Shown: positions 26,751-34,385 of the stretch, in pieces | How positions within the stretch are numbered: position 1 is the first letter of the stretch | Layout of the letters: every line of letters starts with the position of its first letter | Assembly: GCA_945885345.1 (NCBI GenBank) | Contig: CAMCYP010000013.1 | Location: 1 to 64,000 of the forward strand | Source of the DNA: Bordetella parapertussis | GTDB lineage: Bacteria > Pseudomonadota > Gammaproteobacteria > Burkholderiales > SG8-41 | Direction: 5' to 3' | Length of the DNA: 64,000 bases | Notes under the pieces: model-generated | Seen by the model: only the letters and a program-made list of their open reading frames with translations | Told to the model about the DNA's origin: nothing | Databases searched by the model: none | Program-made: the position numbers and the translations under genes

Positions 26751-26834
26751 TATCAGTGCGGGTTGCGGACGGCGCGGGTTTCGTGGCATCTTGTCCTCTG
26801 ACGCAAATCAAAAATAATTGCGCGGAGGAGTACG

Positions 26835-27794
26835 ATGAAAACCTGCTCGAAAATGCTGGCGCTGCTGTTCGCCGTGCTGACGGCAGCAGCCCAGGCGCAG
26901 AATTTTCCGACGCGCCCGATACGGGTGATCGTGCCGCTGGCGGCCGGCGGCGGCATGGACAGCGTTACGCGCAATGTCGCGATCAGTTTTACCGAGGCGC
27001 TGGGGCAAAGCGTTGTCGTCGACAACCGTCCCGGTGCGGGCAGCCTGGTTGCCCTCGGCATCATGGCTGACGCGGCGCCGGACGGTCATACCCTGATGAT
27101 GATCAGCGCCACTACGGTCATCTACCCGCTGCTCTACAAATCACCGCTTGATCCCGTGCGTGATTTTGCGCCGGTGTCACAAGTCACCGCGCAGGGCTAT
27201 GTGCTGGTGGTGAACCCGGCGCTGCCGGTAAAAACGGCACTCGATCTCGTTCAGTACGCCAAGGCCAATCCGGGAAAGCTGAACTACAGCTCGTCCGGCA
27301 TCGGCAGCCCGATTCACATGACCACCGAATTGCTGGAGATCGCTACTGGCACCAAAATGACCCATGTCCCGTACAAGGGCATGGGTGCCGCTTACGCCGA
27401 TCTGGTTGGTGGACGCATCAACATGTCGTTTGCAACCATCATCTCGGCGCAAGGCCACATCAGGAGCGGGCGCCTGCGTGCGCTGGCAGTGTCGACGGCC
27501 AAACGCGCACCGGCGATGCCGGACACTCCAACGATGCTGGAGGCCGGCGTGCCCGGTGTCGTCGTCGTCAACTGGTATGGCCTGATGGCACCGAAGAACA
27601 CGCCGAAAGCGGTGATCAACCGCATCGCCGCCGAAACCGCCAAGGCGGTCCAGGCACCGGCGATGATGAAACACCTGATCGCCGACGGCTCTGAAGGTGT
27701 TGGCTCAACACCCGCAGAATTCACCGCGCACATCCGCAATGAGAGTGAACAGTGGCGCCGCGTGATCAAGCAGGGCGGCATCAAGGCGCAATAA
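26835..27794 (+). CDS. Bug/TctC-family substrate-binding protein
   Basis: The 319-residue product has a Sec signal ending AAAQAQN. The first loop reads LAAGGGMDSVTR, without the usual Pro before Gly. The pocket loop is DAAPDGHTLMM and the hinge THVPYKGMGAAYADL. A GGAGGAG site precedes ATG 26835. It stands alone after the terminator of the PanE-like gene and is convergent with the SDR gene. Confidence 0.94.
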   Translation: MKTCSKMLALLFAVLTAAAQAQNFPTRPIRVIVPLAAGGGMDSVTRNVAISFTEALGQSVVVDNRPGAGSLVALGIMADAAPDGHTLMMISATTVIYPLLYKSPLDPVRDFAPVSQVTAQGYVLVVNPALPVKTALDLVQYAKANPGKLNYSSSGIGSPIHMTTELLEIATGTKMTHVPYKGMGAAYADLVGGRINMSFATIISAQGHIRSGRLRALAVSTAKRAPAMPDTPTMLEAGVPGVVVVNWYGLMAPKNTPKAVINRIAAETAKAVQAPAMMKHLIADGSEGVGSTPAEFTAHIRNESEQWRRVIKQGGIKAQ

Positions 27795-27811
27795 GGGCAT
27801 CGTTCTCACCG

Positions 27812-27833
27812 ACGCGCGCATCGCTGCGCGCGT
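27812..27833. terminator. 8-bp perfect hairpin between convergent genes
   Basis: ACGCGCGC and GCGCGCGT enclose a 6-base loop between the stops of the Bug gene and the SDR gene. No T run follows, so any terminator function is weak or Rho-dependent. Confidence 0.4.
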
Positions 27834-27853
27834 GGTATTCACTTTGCTTCAGC

Positions 27854-28630
27854 TCAGGCAGGCGTGGCGGACGCCTGGCGCTCCAGTGCCTTGGGGTTGG
27901 CGAGGTAACCCGCGCCCATGCCCTGGCTCATCGGGTCAGGGAAGATTTCCTCATCACCGGCTTCGATTCCGGCGACGATGGCGCGGGCTGCATCGGCAGG
28001 CGAAGTCTTGTCCATGGGAATGTCGCGGGCCATGCGGGTGTCGATCGGGCCGGGATAAACGCCGAAGACCAGTGTGCCCTGATTCCTGAGCATCGCGCGG
28101 GTCGCCTGGGTCAGCGAGTGTGCAGCGGCCTTGGACGCGCTGTACGAGGCGAGCAGCGCAAAATTTACCAGCGAGGCTACCGACGCGATATTGGTCACTG
28201 CACCGCCGCCGTTTTTCGCCAGCACGGGCGCGAAAGCCTGGGTCACGGCAAAGGTGCCGAAGAAATTGACTTCCATTTCGCGGCGCCCGGCGCTGATCCA
28301 TTCGGGATCGGTGAAGGCGCCGCCGGTGTGGCCGGCAAAGCCCGCGTTATTGACCAGCAGTTGTACATCGGGTGCCGCTTTGGCGGCTGCCGCAACCTGC
28401 GCCGGATCGGTGACGTCGAGTTGCAGCGCGACGACGCGCGCGCCATGGCGTGACGTCAGCGGGGCGAGGTCGCCGGTGTTGCGTGCCGCGGCGTAGACTT
28501 TTTTTGCGCCTGCGGCCACCAGCGCATCCACGATCGCTTCGCCGATGCCGCGATTGGCGCCGGTCACCAGGGCGGTCCTGCCTTTGATTGAGTAAGCAAT
28601 AATTGAGTCAGCGTTGATTGAGTCAGTCAT
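27854..28630 (-). CDS. Short-chain dehydrogenase/reductase
   Basis: The 258-residue classical SDR has cofactor motif TGANRGIGEA near residue 23, LLVNNAGFAG, and active site residues in SYSASKAAAHSL (Tyr and Lys). It oxidises or reduces a hydroxyl/keto group with NAD(P)H; the substrate is not evident. The N-terminus carries an odd Asp/Ser/Ile stretch (SINADSIIAYSIKG) made of short repeats. ATG 28630 is supported by GGGAG upstream. It is divergent from a TetR gene, with two palindromic operators between them, so it is very likely under TetR control. Confidence 0.92.
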   Translation of the reverse strand: MTDSINADSIIAYSIKGRTALVTGANRGIGEAIVDALVAAGAKKVYAAARNTGDLAPLTSRHGARVVALQLDVTDPAQVAAAAKAAPDVQLLVNNAGFAGHTGGAFTDPEWISAGRREMEVNFFGTFAVTQAFAPVLAKNGGGAVTNIASVASLVNFALLASYSASKAAAHSLTQATRAMLRNQGTLVFGVYPGPIDTRMARDIPMDKTSPADAARAIVAGIEAGDEEIFPDPMSQGMGAGYLANPKALERQASATPA

Positions 28631-28675
28631 GGTATTCAACTCCCTTGAATTTGATTGCAAATAGTTGATTGTGAA

Positions 28676-28691
28676 TAGACAGATCTGTCTA
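28676..28691. promoter_or_regulatory. Perfect palindromic operator, SDR side
   Basis: TAGACAGATCTGTCTA is a perfect 16-bp palindrome placed in the leader/promoter of the SDR gene. A near-identical copy lies 31 bases away, centre to centre (about three helical turns). Confidence 0.8.
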
Positions 28692-28699
28692 CCAGTGGC

Positions 28700-28728
28700 T
28701 TGACTGTAGACAGGTCTGTCTGTATTGT
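28700..28728 (+). promoter_or_regulatory. Promoter of the TetR gene with an operator in its spacer
   Basis: TTGACT (28700-28705) and TATTGT (28723-28728) form a sigma-70-like pair with a 17-base spacer. The spacer contains TAGACAGGTCTGTCTG (28707-28722), the second operator copy, so the regulator would block its own promoter. Confidence 0.75.
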
Positions 28729-28754
28729 CAAGCCTGACAGGAAAAAACACCGCC

Positions 28755-29360
28755 ATGTCCGCAAAAAACAGACAAAAAACCAAGAAAATTCAAAGTGTTG
28801 CATCCGCCCCGCAGGCCAGTGTGCGCGAGCGCCTGCTCGATACCGCCGACCGCCTGTTCTACAAGGAAGGGGTGCGCGCTGTCGGCATCGACCGTGTCCT
28901 CGCCGAAGCCGGCGCGGCCAAGGCCTCGCTGTATTCGCATTTCGGTTGCAAGGACGACCTGGTGGCGGCCCATGTCGAGCGCCGCGTCATGGACTCGCGG
29001 GCAAAAGTCGAGGCTTACCTCGCCGACGTTCCGCCCGCGGAACGGGCGCTGCGTTTTTTTGACTGGGTGGTGGAGTTGACCCAATCGCCGGATTTCCGCG
29101 GTTGCCCGCTGCAGCACGTTGTTGCCGAGTTGAGCGATCCCAAACATCCGGCACGCGTGGTGACCGCCGGCCAGCGCAAGTGGCTCCAGGCAAAATTCCT
29201 GGAATGGGCGAAGGCCGCCGGCGCGGCCAACCCGGCAGCCACGGCCGGCGCACTGGTCGTGTTGTTTGACGGTGCGATTGCCGCATCGGAACATGACGGG
29301 CCGCAGCGCGCGCGTGATGCGCGCTGGATGGCGGCGCAGTTGCTGTCGCGGGAAAAATAA
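28755..29360 (+). CDS. TetR/AcrR-family transcriptional repressor
   Basis: The 201-residue product has an N-terminal TetR DNA-binding domain: RERLLDTADRLFYKEGVRAVGIDRVLAEAGAAKASLYSHFGCKDDLV. The C-terminal ligand domain includes RGCPLQHVVAELSDPKHPA, as in AcrR-type regulators. A Lys-rich leader (MSAKNRQKTKKIQ) precedes the HTH. ATG 28755 is taken as start; ATG 28725 is possible but lies in the promoter -10 region. Two palindromes between it and the SDR gene are the likely targets, giving autoregulation plus control of the reductase. Confidence 0.92.
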   Translation: MSAKNRQKTKKIQSVASAPQASVRERLLDTADRLFYKEGVRAVGIDRVLAEAGAAKASLYSHFGCKDDLVAAHVERRVMDSRAKVEAYLADVPPAERALRFFDWVVELTQSPDFRGCPLQHVVAELSDPKHPARVVTAGQRKWLQAKFLEWAKAAGAANPAATAGALVVLFDGAIAASEHDGPQRARDARWMAAQLLSREK

Positions 29361-29454
29361 CTGCGACACGGGCCCCTTCAGCGCCGATTTTCATTATGAT
29401 CGGCAGCATTCCAGCGGATTGACAGCGCCGTGCAAGGGCTGACGGGGACAAAGC

Positions 29455-29973
29455 ATGCGCCGCAAAAAAACACCGATCATCATCGACGTCGAGGCCTCCG
29501 GCTTTGGCAACGGCAGTTACCCGATCGAAGTCGGCGTGGCGCTGGACGATGACACCAAGTATTGCGCGCTGATCCTGCCCGCCGATGAATGGGAGCACTG
29601 GGACGATGACGCTGAAAAAGTCCACCGCATCGCCCGCGACATCCTCGAGACCCACGGCAAACCCATCCACGAAGTGGCCGGGCACCTGAACCAGCTGTTC
29701 GAAGGCAAAACCCTCTATACCGATGCCTGGGGCGTGGACAGGCCGTGGCTGACCACGCTGTTCTACAAGGCGGGCATGGAGATGAAATTCAGCGTCAGTC
29801 CGCTCGAGCTGATCCTGTCAGAAGAGCAGATGGCGCGCTGGCATGAGACCAAGGACAAACTGCTGGCCGAAGTCAAAAAGCACCGTCACCGCGCGAGTTT
29901 TGATGCCTGGGTTATCCAGGAAACCTACAAGCGTACGCAGGACGAAAGTACGCGGAACGAAAAGCCGGTTTGA
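29455..29973 (+). CDS. DEDD-type 3'-5' exonuclease-like protein
   Basis: The 172-residue product has an RNase H-like exonuclease fold. Motif I is IIIDVEASGFGNGSYPIEVGVA (Asp and Glu), motif II YTDAWGVDRPWL (Asp) and motif III HRHRASFDAW (His and Asp, the DEDDh form). Such proteins trim DNA or RNA 3' ends; the short length implies no extra domains. The start ATG 29455 has a GGGGAC site upstream. It is convergent with the TonB-like gene. Confidence 0.8.
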   Translation: MRRKKTPIIIDVEASGFGNGSYPIEVGVALDDDTKYCALILPADEWEHWDDDAEKVHRIARDILETHGKPIHEVAGHLNQLFEGKTLYTDAWGVDRPWLTTLFYKAGMEMKFSVSPLELILSEEQMARWHETKDKLLAEVKKHRHRASFDAWVIQETYKRTQDESTRNEKPV

Positions 29974-29985
29974 ATCCCGCCCTAG

Positions 29986-30840
29986 TCACTGCTGTGCCGC
30001 GTTGGTAGAAAAGAAAAATTCCCGCATCATGAAATCCTCGAGCCCGGCGTTATCGCGGGCGCGGGCCGACAATGTGATGCTGCGCCCGAGGCGGCGTGAT
30101 TGCCACAGGAATTCTTCCCGTTCGTATTCGCGGATGATGGCGATCATCTTGCGCACCACGGCAATGCGGATATCACTGTTATTGCCGCGGCGCACCTCAA
30201 TCAGCTGCTTGGTATTGCGACCGACGTCCTTGTTCCAGCCGAGGAAGAGGAATTCCGCGTAGTCGATGTTCAGGCTCTGGATCTGGAACACGCCGCCGCC
30301 CCGGTTCGGGTCGTAGCCGAAAGCGGTTTCGCGCGTGGACTCGAGATTGCCGGCGACCAGGCGCCGGGTGCGGGCTTCATCACTTTCTGCCGCCGGCGCC
30401 GGCGCGGTCGTGTCGATCTCGCCGCGGGCGCGCCGCCGCGCTTCGATGTAGGAAGCCATGTCGCCCGCGGGTGCGGGCCGGGGCGCGGACACTGACGGTG
30501 CGGGGGTAGCTGTGGCGTTTGGCTCCTTGAGTGCGATGACCGGGGGTGTGGCCTGCCGGCGCGGCACGACTTTCGGTCGCCGCACCTGTGGCGCCGGTTT
30601 GGGCGCAGGCAGTGACAGCGCAGAGTCTGCGGGAGCCGGGGGTCCCGGTGGAACCAGCCGGATCGAGAGTGAGGCTTGTTTGCCCGGTTCTTCACCGAGT
30701 CCCGGCAGACGCACCGATATCGGCGGCAGTTCCCACAGCGCCGCGATGTGCAGCAGGATCGACAGTGCGATCATCATCCAGATCCTGGGGATGACCACAC
30801 CATCGGGCCTGCTGCGGAATACGTCGATCCGGTCGTTCAT
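29986..30840 (-). CDS. TonB-like periplasm-spanning protein
   Basis: The 284-residue product has one N-terminal membrane helix (IWMMIALSILLHIAALWELPP, about residues 20-40), a Pro/Ala-rich extension from about 70 to 130 with many PAP/PKP units, and a C-terminal folded part (about residues 180-280: YAEFLFLGWNKDVGRNTKQLIEVRRGNNSDIRIAVVRKMIAIIREYE). The layout recalls TonB/TolA, but I see no TonB box partner gene or ExbBD nearby. ATG 30840 is used, one codon after an in-frame TTG. Function unknown; periplasmic is inferred. Confidence 0.7.
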   Translation of the reverse strand: MNDRIDVFRSRPDGVVIPRIWMMIALSILLHIAALWELPPISVRLPGLGEEPGKQASLSIRLVPPGPPAPADSALSLPAPKPAPQVRRPKVVPRRQATPPVIALKEPNATATPAPSVSAPRPAPAGDMASYIEARRRARGEIDTTAPAPAAESDEARTRRLVAGNLESTRETAFGYDPNRGGGVFQIQSLNIDYAEFLFLGWNKDVGRNTKQLIEVRRGNNSDIRIAVVRKMIAIIREYEREEFLWQSRRLGRSITLSARARDNAGLEDFMMREFFFSTNAAQQ

Positions 30841-30987
30841 CAATCCGTCAATACCATGCCACGGCTGGTTTCAGGGAAGGTTCAGGGAAGGGTTGGACAA
30901 CGAGGGCAAGCTGATATTCTCGCAGCTTGCCAAATAGTTTGTTCCAGTCCCTTTAATCCAGACTTAACGCAGCGCGGAGGCCCGACC

Positions 30988-31986
30988 TTGAAAACCATAG
31001 ACATTCATGCTCATATCGTGCCGGATTCGATGTGGCGTGCCATCGAAGACAAAAAAGACTGGCACGGCTTCAAACACGAACCGGGTGAGGGCTTCGGCAC
31101 CATGGTCGCCTGCGGTCAGCGCACCGAATTCTCCTCCGCCAAGCTGCGTTACACGCTGGAGCAACGCCTCCAGGACATGGATGCGCAGAAAGTCGACGTG
31201 CAGGTGCTGTCGATCCACACGCCTTTTGTCGGTTATCACCTCGAGCCGGCACAGGGCCTGGCGCTGGCGCGTGATTTCAACGACGAGCTCGGCGCCACCG
31301 TGCGCCGCAGTAACGGCCGGCTGGCCGGATTTGCGACACTGCCGGTGCAGGACGTCGGGCTGGCAATTGCCGAACTGGAACGCGCTGTCACCACGCTGGG
31401 CCTCAAGGGTGCCTCGCTCGACACCAGCGTCAACGGCCTGCAGTGGGACGAGCCCGCCTTCCTGCCGTTTTTCAAGGCCGCCGAGCAACTGGGCGCGGTG
31501 CTGTTCTACCACCCGCAGCCGCGCAACAACTTCCTCGCAGAGCGGATCAAACGCCACGGACTCAACAACAGCCTCGGCGTGATCCTCGACGACGCCATCG
31601 TCACCGCGATCCTGCTTGCCGGCGGCGTGCTCGAAAAATGCCCCGACCTCAAAATCTGCATCGCCCACGGCGGCGGGCCGGCCTGCCTCGCGATGGGCCG
31701 CATCGACAAGAACTGGCACGACCGGCCCAATACGCGCAGCACGCAGAAGCCGCCGGGCGCCTACATGAGCAAGCTGTATTACGACAGCGTCGTCGGCGAC
31801 GAAGCGACGCTGCGCTTCCTGATCGACCGTGTCGGCGTGGACCGCGTGGTGATGGGCAGCGACTGGCCCTTCGTACCCTGGCATCCGTCGCCGGTGAAAT
31901 GGCTGGAAGACCGCGAGACGCTGAGCGCGGCGGAAAAGGAAAAAATCCTCTGGAAGAACCTGTCGACGCTGCTCGACATCCGCTGA
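30988..31986 (+). CDS. Amidohydrolase of the ACMSD-like (amidohydrolase 2) family
   Basis: The 332-residue metal-dependent TIM-barrel hydrolase or decarboxylase starts IDIHAHIVPDSM (HxH metal pair). It continues with SIHTPFVGYH, VLFYHPQPRNNF (His), KICIAHGGGPA (His) and MGSDWPFVPWH (metal Asp), all typical of aminocarboxymuconate-semialdehyde decarboxylase relatives. A TTG at 30988 is chosen because GGAGG lies at 30976-30980 and family similarity begins right there; the frame is open further upstream but crosses the TonB-like gene on the other strand. A second family member sits at the window end. Confidence 0.9.
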   Translation: MKTIDIHAHIVPDSMWRAIEDKKDWHGFKHEPGEGFGTMVACGQRTEFSSAKLRYTLEQRLQDMDAQKVDVQVLSIHTPFVGYHLEPAQGLALARDFNDELGATVRRSNGRLAGFATLPVQDVGLAIAELERAVTTLGLKGASLDTSVNGLQWDEPAFLPFFKAAEQLGAVLFYHPQPRNNFLAERIKRHGLNNSLGVILDDAIVTAILLAGGVLEKCPDLKICIAHGGGPACLAMGRIDKNWHDRPNTRSTQKPPGAYMSKLYYDSVVGDEATLRFLIDRVGVDRVVMGSDWPFVPWHPSPVKWLEDRETLSAAEKEKILWKNLSTLLDIR

Positions 31987-32193
31987 AGGCCCGGGCTCGA
32001 TACGGAATACCGGAAAAATCCCGGGCGGGCCGGGCGCCGGACCAAGGTGCAGGGTTTGCATGGAATACGCGGCATGGTTGCCATGTGCTGGCCTGCCAGT
32101 GTGTCGAAACGCCCCTGCGGCACAACGGAATAAATGTTGTGCCGCAGTGTTTGCCTCATCGTAACCACTCTTAATTACCCTCAGGGAGATACG

Positions 32194-32568
32194 ATGAAAC
32201 TGCATACCTTTTTTGCCGCCGCCATCGGCGCGCTCTTTCTGGTTGCCGGTTGTGCAACCATGAGCCCGGCCGATGTCCAGAATGGCCGGCTGGTGAACGG
32301 CGCCGGCATGACCTTGTACACCTTTGATAAAGATGCCGCCGGCAGCGGCAAGAGCGTCTGCAACGGGCCCTGTGCAGTGAACTGGCCGCCGCTGATGGTC
32401 AGCGATGGCGCTTCTACCAGCGGCAACTGGAGCATCGTTACGCGCGATGACGGCAAAAAACAGTGGGCCTATAAAGGCAAGCCGTTGTACACCTGGATCA
32501 AGGATCAGAAGCCCGGCGATACGACCGGCGACGGCTTCAACAAGGTCTGGGCGGTGGCAAAACCCTGA
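32194..32568 (+). CDS. Lipoprotein of the COG4315 (Yx(F/W/Y)xxD repeat) family
   Basis: The 124-residue product has a lipobox VAGC at about residue 18, then two copies of the COG4315 motif: GMTLYTFDKDAAGSGKSVCNGPCAVNWPPL and KPLYTWIKDQKPGD. The function of this envelope family is unknown. ATG 32194 follows AGGGAGA. A terminator lies right after the gene, so it is monocistronic. Confidence 0.9.
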   Translation: MKLHTFFAAAIGALFLVAGCATMSPADVQNGRLVNGAGMTLYTFDKDAAGSGKSVCNGPCAVNWPPLMVSDGASTSGNWSIVTRDDGKKQWAYKGKPLYTWIKDQKPGDTTGDGFNKVWAVAKP

Positions 32569-32602
32569 GCGAGCTGCCGGCCGGTTCCGGCAATCGCCAA
32601 TG

Positions 32603-32629
32603 AAACGGAGCCTTGCGGCCCCGTTTTTT
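32603..32629 (+). terminator. Rho-independent terminator after the COG4315 lipoprotein gene
   Basis: AAACGG pairs with CCGTTT, the stem continues with GCC / GGC around a TTGC loop, and a TTTTTT run follows. Confidence 0.85.
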
Positions 32630-32644
32630 CATGGGCAATGCGGA

Positions 32645-32750
32645 TCAAGCCCCGAAGGTGTAGCGGCTGCCGACGTTGGAGTAGACCACCTTGTCCGGCA
32701 TTTTTTGGCGCAGCAGGTCGATGAAGCGTTCGCCGGTGCAGTGCCAGCGT
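32645..32750 (-). pseudogene. Fragment copy of the C-terminus of an MBL-fold hydrolase gene
   Basis: About 105 bases match the 3' end of the intact MBL gene at 34386 with roughly nine differences by eye. It reads CTGERFIDLLRQKMPDKVVY and SNVGSRYTFGA before a stop, against CTGERFIDMLRLKMPDRVVY in the intact gene. Nothing upstream matches. It is a relic of a second copy, separated from the intact one by the cbpAM operon. Confidence 0.8.
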
Positions 32751-32821
32751 GCTTGCCATATGCGGATTGGAAAGATCGCGTATATGATGAAATCGTGTCA
32801 TTCACACGAGGTGTACTGATC

Positions 32822-32977
32822 ATGACAAAACCCAAACGCTCCACCAAGGCGCCCGCCAAAAATACAGGGACAGCCAGTCGCGAGGAGGTCCGGCAGGAAA
32901 TTCATCGCACGAATGTGCCGCGCCAGTCGCAGCGCCCGACCGAACGCAGCAACCAGCCGCGGAACAAAAAAACCTGA
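32822..32977 (+). CDS. Small basic disordered protein (51 residues)
   Basis: A short frame from ATG 32822 reads MTKPKRSTKAPAKNTGTASR, then EEVRQEIHRTNVPRQSQRPTERSNQPRNKKT. It is very rich in Lys, Arg, Thr and Pro, with no hydrophobic core, like small nucleic acid-binding or histone-like tails. A GAGG lies about 10 bases upstream and AT-rich promoter-like sequence (CGTATATGATGAAAT) precedes it. No family recognised. Short length leaves some doubt that it is translated. Confidence 0.5.
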   Translation: MTKPKRSTKAPAKNTGTASREEVRQEIHRTNVPRQSQRPTERSNQPRNKKT

Positions 32978-33025
32978 ACGGAAGCATCCGGCCGTCGCCG
33001 TCAGTCCGCTGAAAGCAGGGTTCTG

Positions 33026-33346
33026 CTAGCGCTCCGGCAGCTGGGCGCGCAGGTCGCGCACCTGCGCTTCGAGATCCTGCACCCGTTCCAGCAGCGTAAC
33101 CATCAGGGCCACGCCGTGGGGTTCAAGGTCAAAGCTGATGCGGAGCCGGCAGGCGGTACGCACCGTCAGCAGGCATTTGCCGCTGAACGCCCACGATGAA
33201 GCTTCGGGATCCATGGGCGTGATGGCGCCGTAATCCACAAGTTCGCGCAGTTCGGATTCCGGGAGGCCGGAGATCTCAGCCAGTTCCGTCAATGAGAACG
33301 CATGGTCCTCGGTCATCCATTCTGCGTCATCATGTTCAGGTGACAT
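33026..33346 (-). CDS. cbpM: CbpM, MerR-like modulator of the DnaJ homolog CbpA
   Basis: The 106-residue product has an N-terminal MerR-like HTH (FSLTELAEISGLPESELRELVDYGAITPM) and a C-terminal coiled coil (LMVTLLERVQDLEAQVRDLRAQL), matching CbpM. In E. coli CbpM binds the J-domain of CbpA and inhibits its co-chaperone and DNA-binding activity. The gene follows cbpA and overlaps its 3' end by 11 bases, so the two are coupled. Confidence 0.9.
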   Translation of the reverse strand: MSPEHDDAEWMTEDHAFSLTELAEISGLPESELRELVDYGAITPMDPEASSWAFSGKCLLTVRTACRLRISFDLEPHGVALMVTLLERVQDLEAQVRDLRAQLPER

Positions 33347-34280
33347 TGTTCATCTCCTGTTGCAGGCGGGCGCGCGGATTGAAGTGCGAGCCTTTGGCGA
33401 GCTGTTCATACAGGCCGCGTTCGTCATCAGTGATGGTCGCGGGTACTACAATCTGTGTGATTGCGAAAAGATCGCCTTCCTTGCCATGGGGCCTGGGCAG
33501 GCCGCGCCCCGACAGCCGCAACTTCTGACCTGCGGGCGTATTTGGCGGGATTTTCAGGCGCACCGGTCCGGCCAGAGTGGGGACGTCGATGCTTGCCCCC
33601 AACACGGCCTCCCACGGCGCCAGCGGCAGATCAAGGTAGAGATCATGCCCGCTCACCCTGAACAGCGGATGCGGGTGCAGGGCAATGGTGAGATAGAGGT
33701 CACCGTCGCGACCGCCGTTCAACCCCTTGCCGCCGCGACCGGCGAGGCGCAGGCGCTGCCCGTCGGTGGCGCCCTTGGGGATGCGCACCTTGAGTTTGCG
33801 CGGTACGCGATGCAGGCGTCCCTGCGCATCGGGCTCGGGCACGCTCAGGTTTAATTCAACTTCGGTACCGCGATAGGCGTCCATCAGCGAGATTGGCGCC
33901 GCAACATCGTAATCCTGGCCGGGCATGCGGATATGCCCGCCGCCGGGGTGCCGGCCCCCGGAGAGGCCGGCAAAGAGATCCGCCAGATCGGCGTCGTCGA
34001 ATGAGAACTGCGCATCGCCATGCTGCGCGCCCCAGTCCGGCGGCGGCTGAAAATCCTGCCCCGGCTGGTGACGGCCAAGCTGGTCATAGGCGGCGCGTTT
34101 TTCCGGATTCTTCAGCGTCTCGTAGGCTTCCGCGACCTCCTTGAATTTTTCTTCGCCCTGCGGATCCTTGGATACGTCCGGATGGTACTTGTGGGCAAGC
34201 TTGCGATAGGCCTTCTTGATTGCATCCGTGTCGGCGCCGCGGTCGACACCGAGGATGCTGTAGTAGTCCTTGTATTTCAT
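33336..34280 (-). CDS. cbpA: CbpA, curved-DNA-binding DnaJ-type co-chaperone
   Basis: The 314-residue product has a J-domain (residues 1-70, YKDYYSILGVDRGADTDAIKKAYRKLAHKYHPDVSK, with the HPD motif), a Gly/Phe-poor linker and two beta-sandwich substrate domains (PISLMDAYRGTEVELNL and the C-terminal VPTLAGPVRLKIPPNTPAGQKLRLSGRGLP). The zinc-finger region of DnaJ is absent, as in CbpA. It assists DnaK and binds curved DNA in the nucleoid. Start ATG 34280 (MKYKDYY) matches the family; the frame is open to 34328. Confidence 0.94.
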   Translation of the reverse strand: MKYKDYYSILGVDRGADTDAIKKAYRKLAHKYHPDVSKDPQGEEKFKEVAEAYETLKNPEKRAAYDQLGRHQPGQDFQPPPDWGAQHGDAQFSFDDADLADLFAGLSGGRHPGGGHIRMPGQDYDVAAPISLMDAYRGTEVELNLSVPEPDAQGRLHRVPRKLKVRIPKGATDGQRLRLAGRGGKGLNGGRDGDLYLTIALHPHPLFRVSGHDLYLDLPLAPWEAVLGASIDVPTLAGPVRLKIPPNTPAGQKLRLSGRGLPRPHGKEGDLFAITQIVVPATITDDERGLYEQLAKGSHFNPRARLQQEMNNVT

Positions 34281-34385
34281 GGCCGTTTCCGGAGCGATGG
34301 TGGATGACTGCACAACCGTGACTTGCACCCGCGGGTGCGATTCATGCAGGAGACGGCAACGAGTCTACAACGTATTCCGGGCGGA

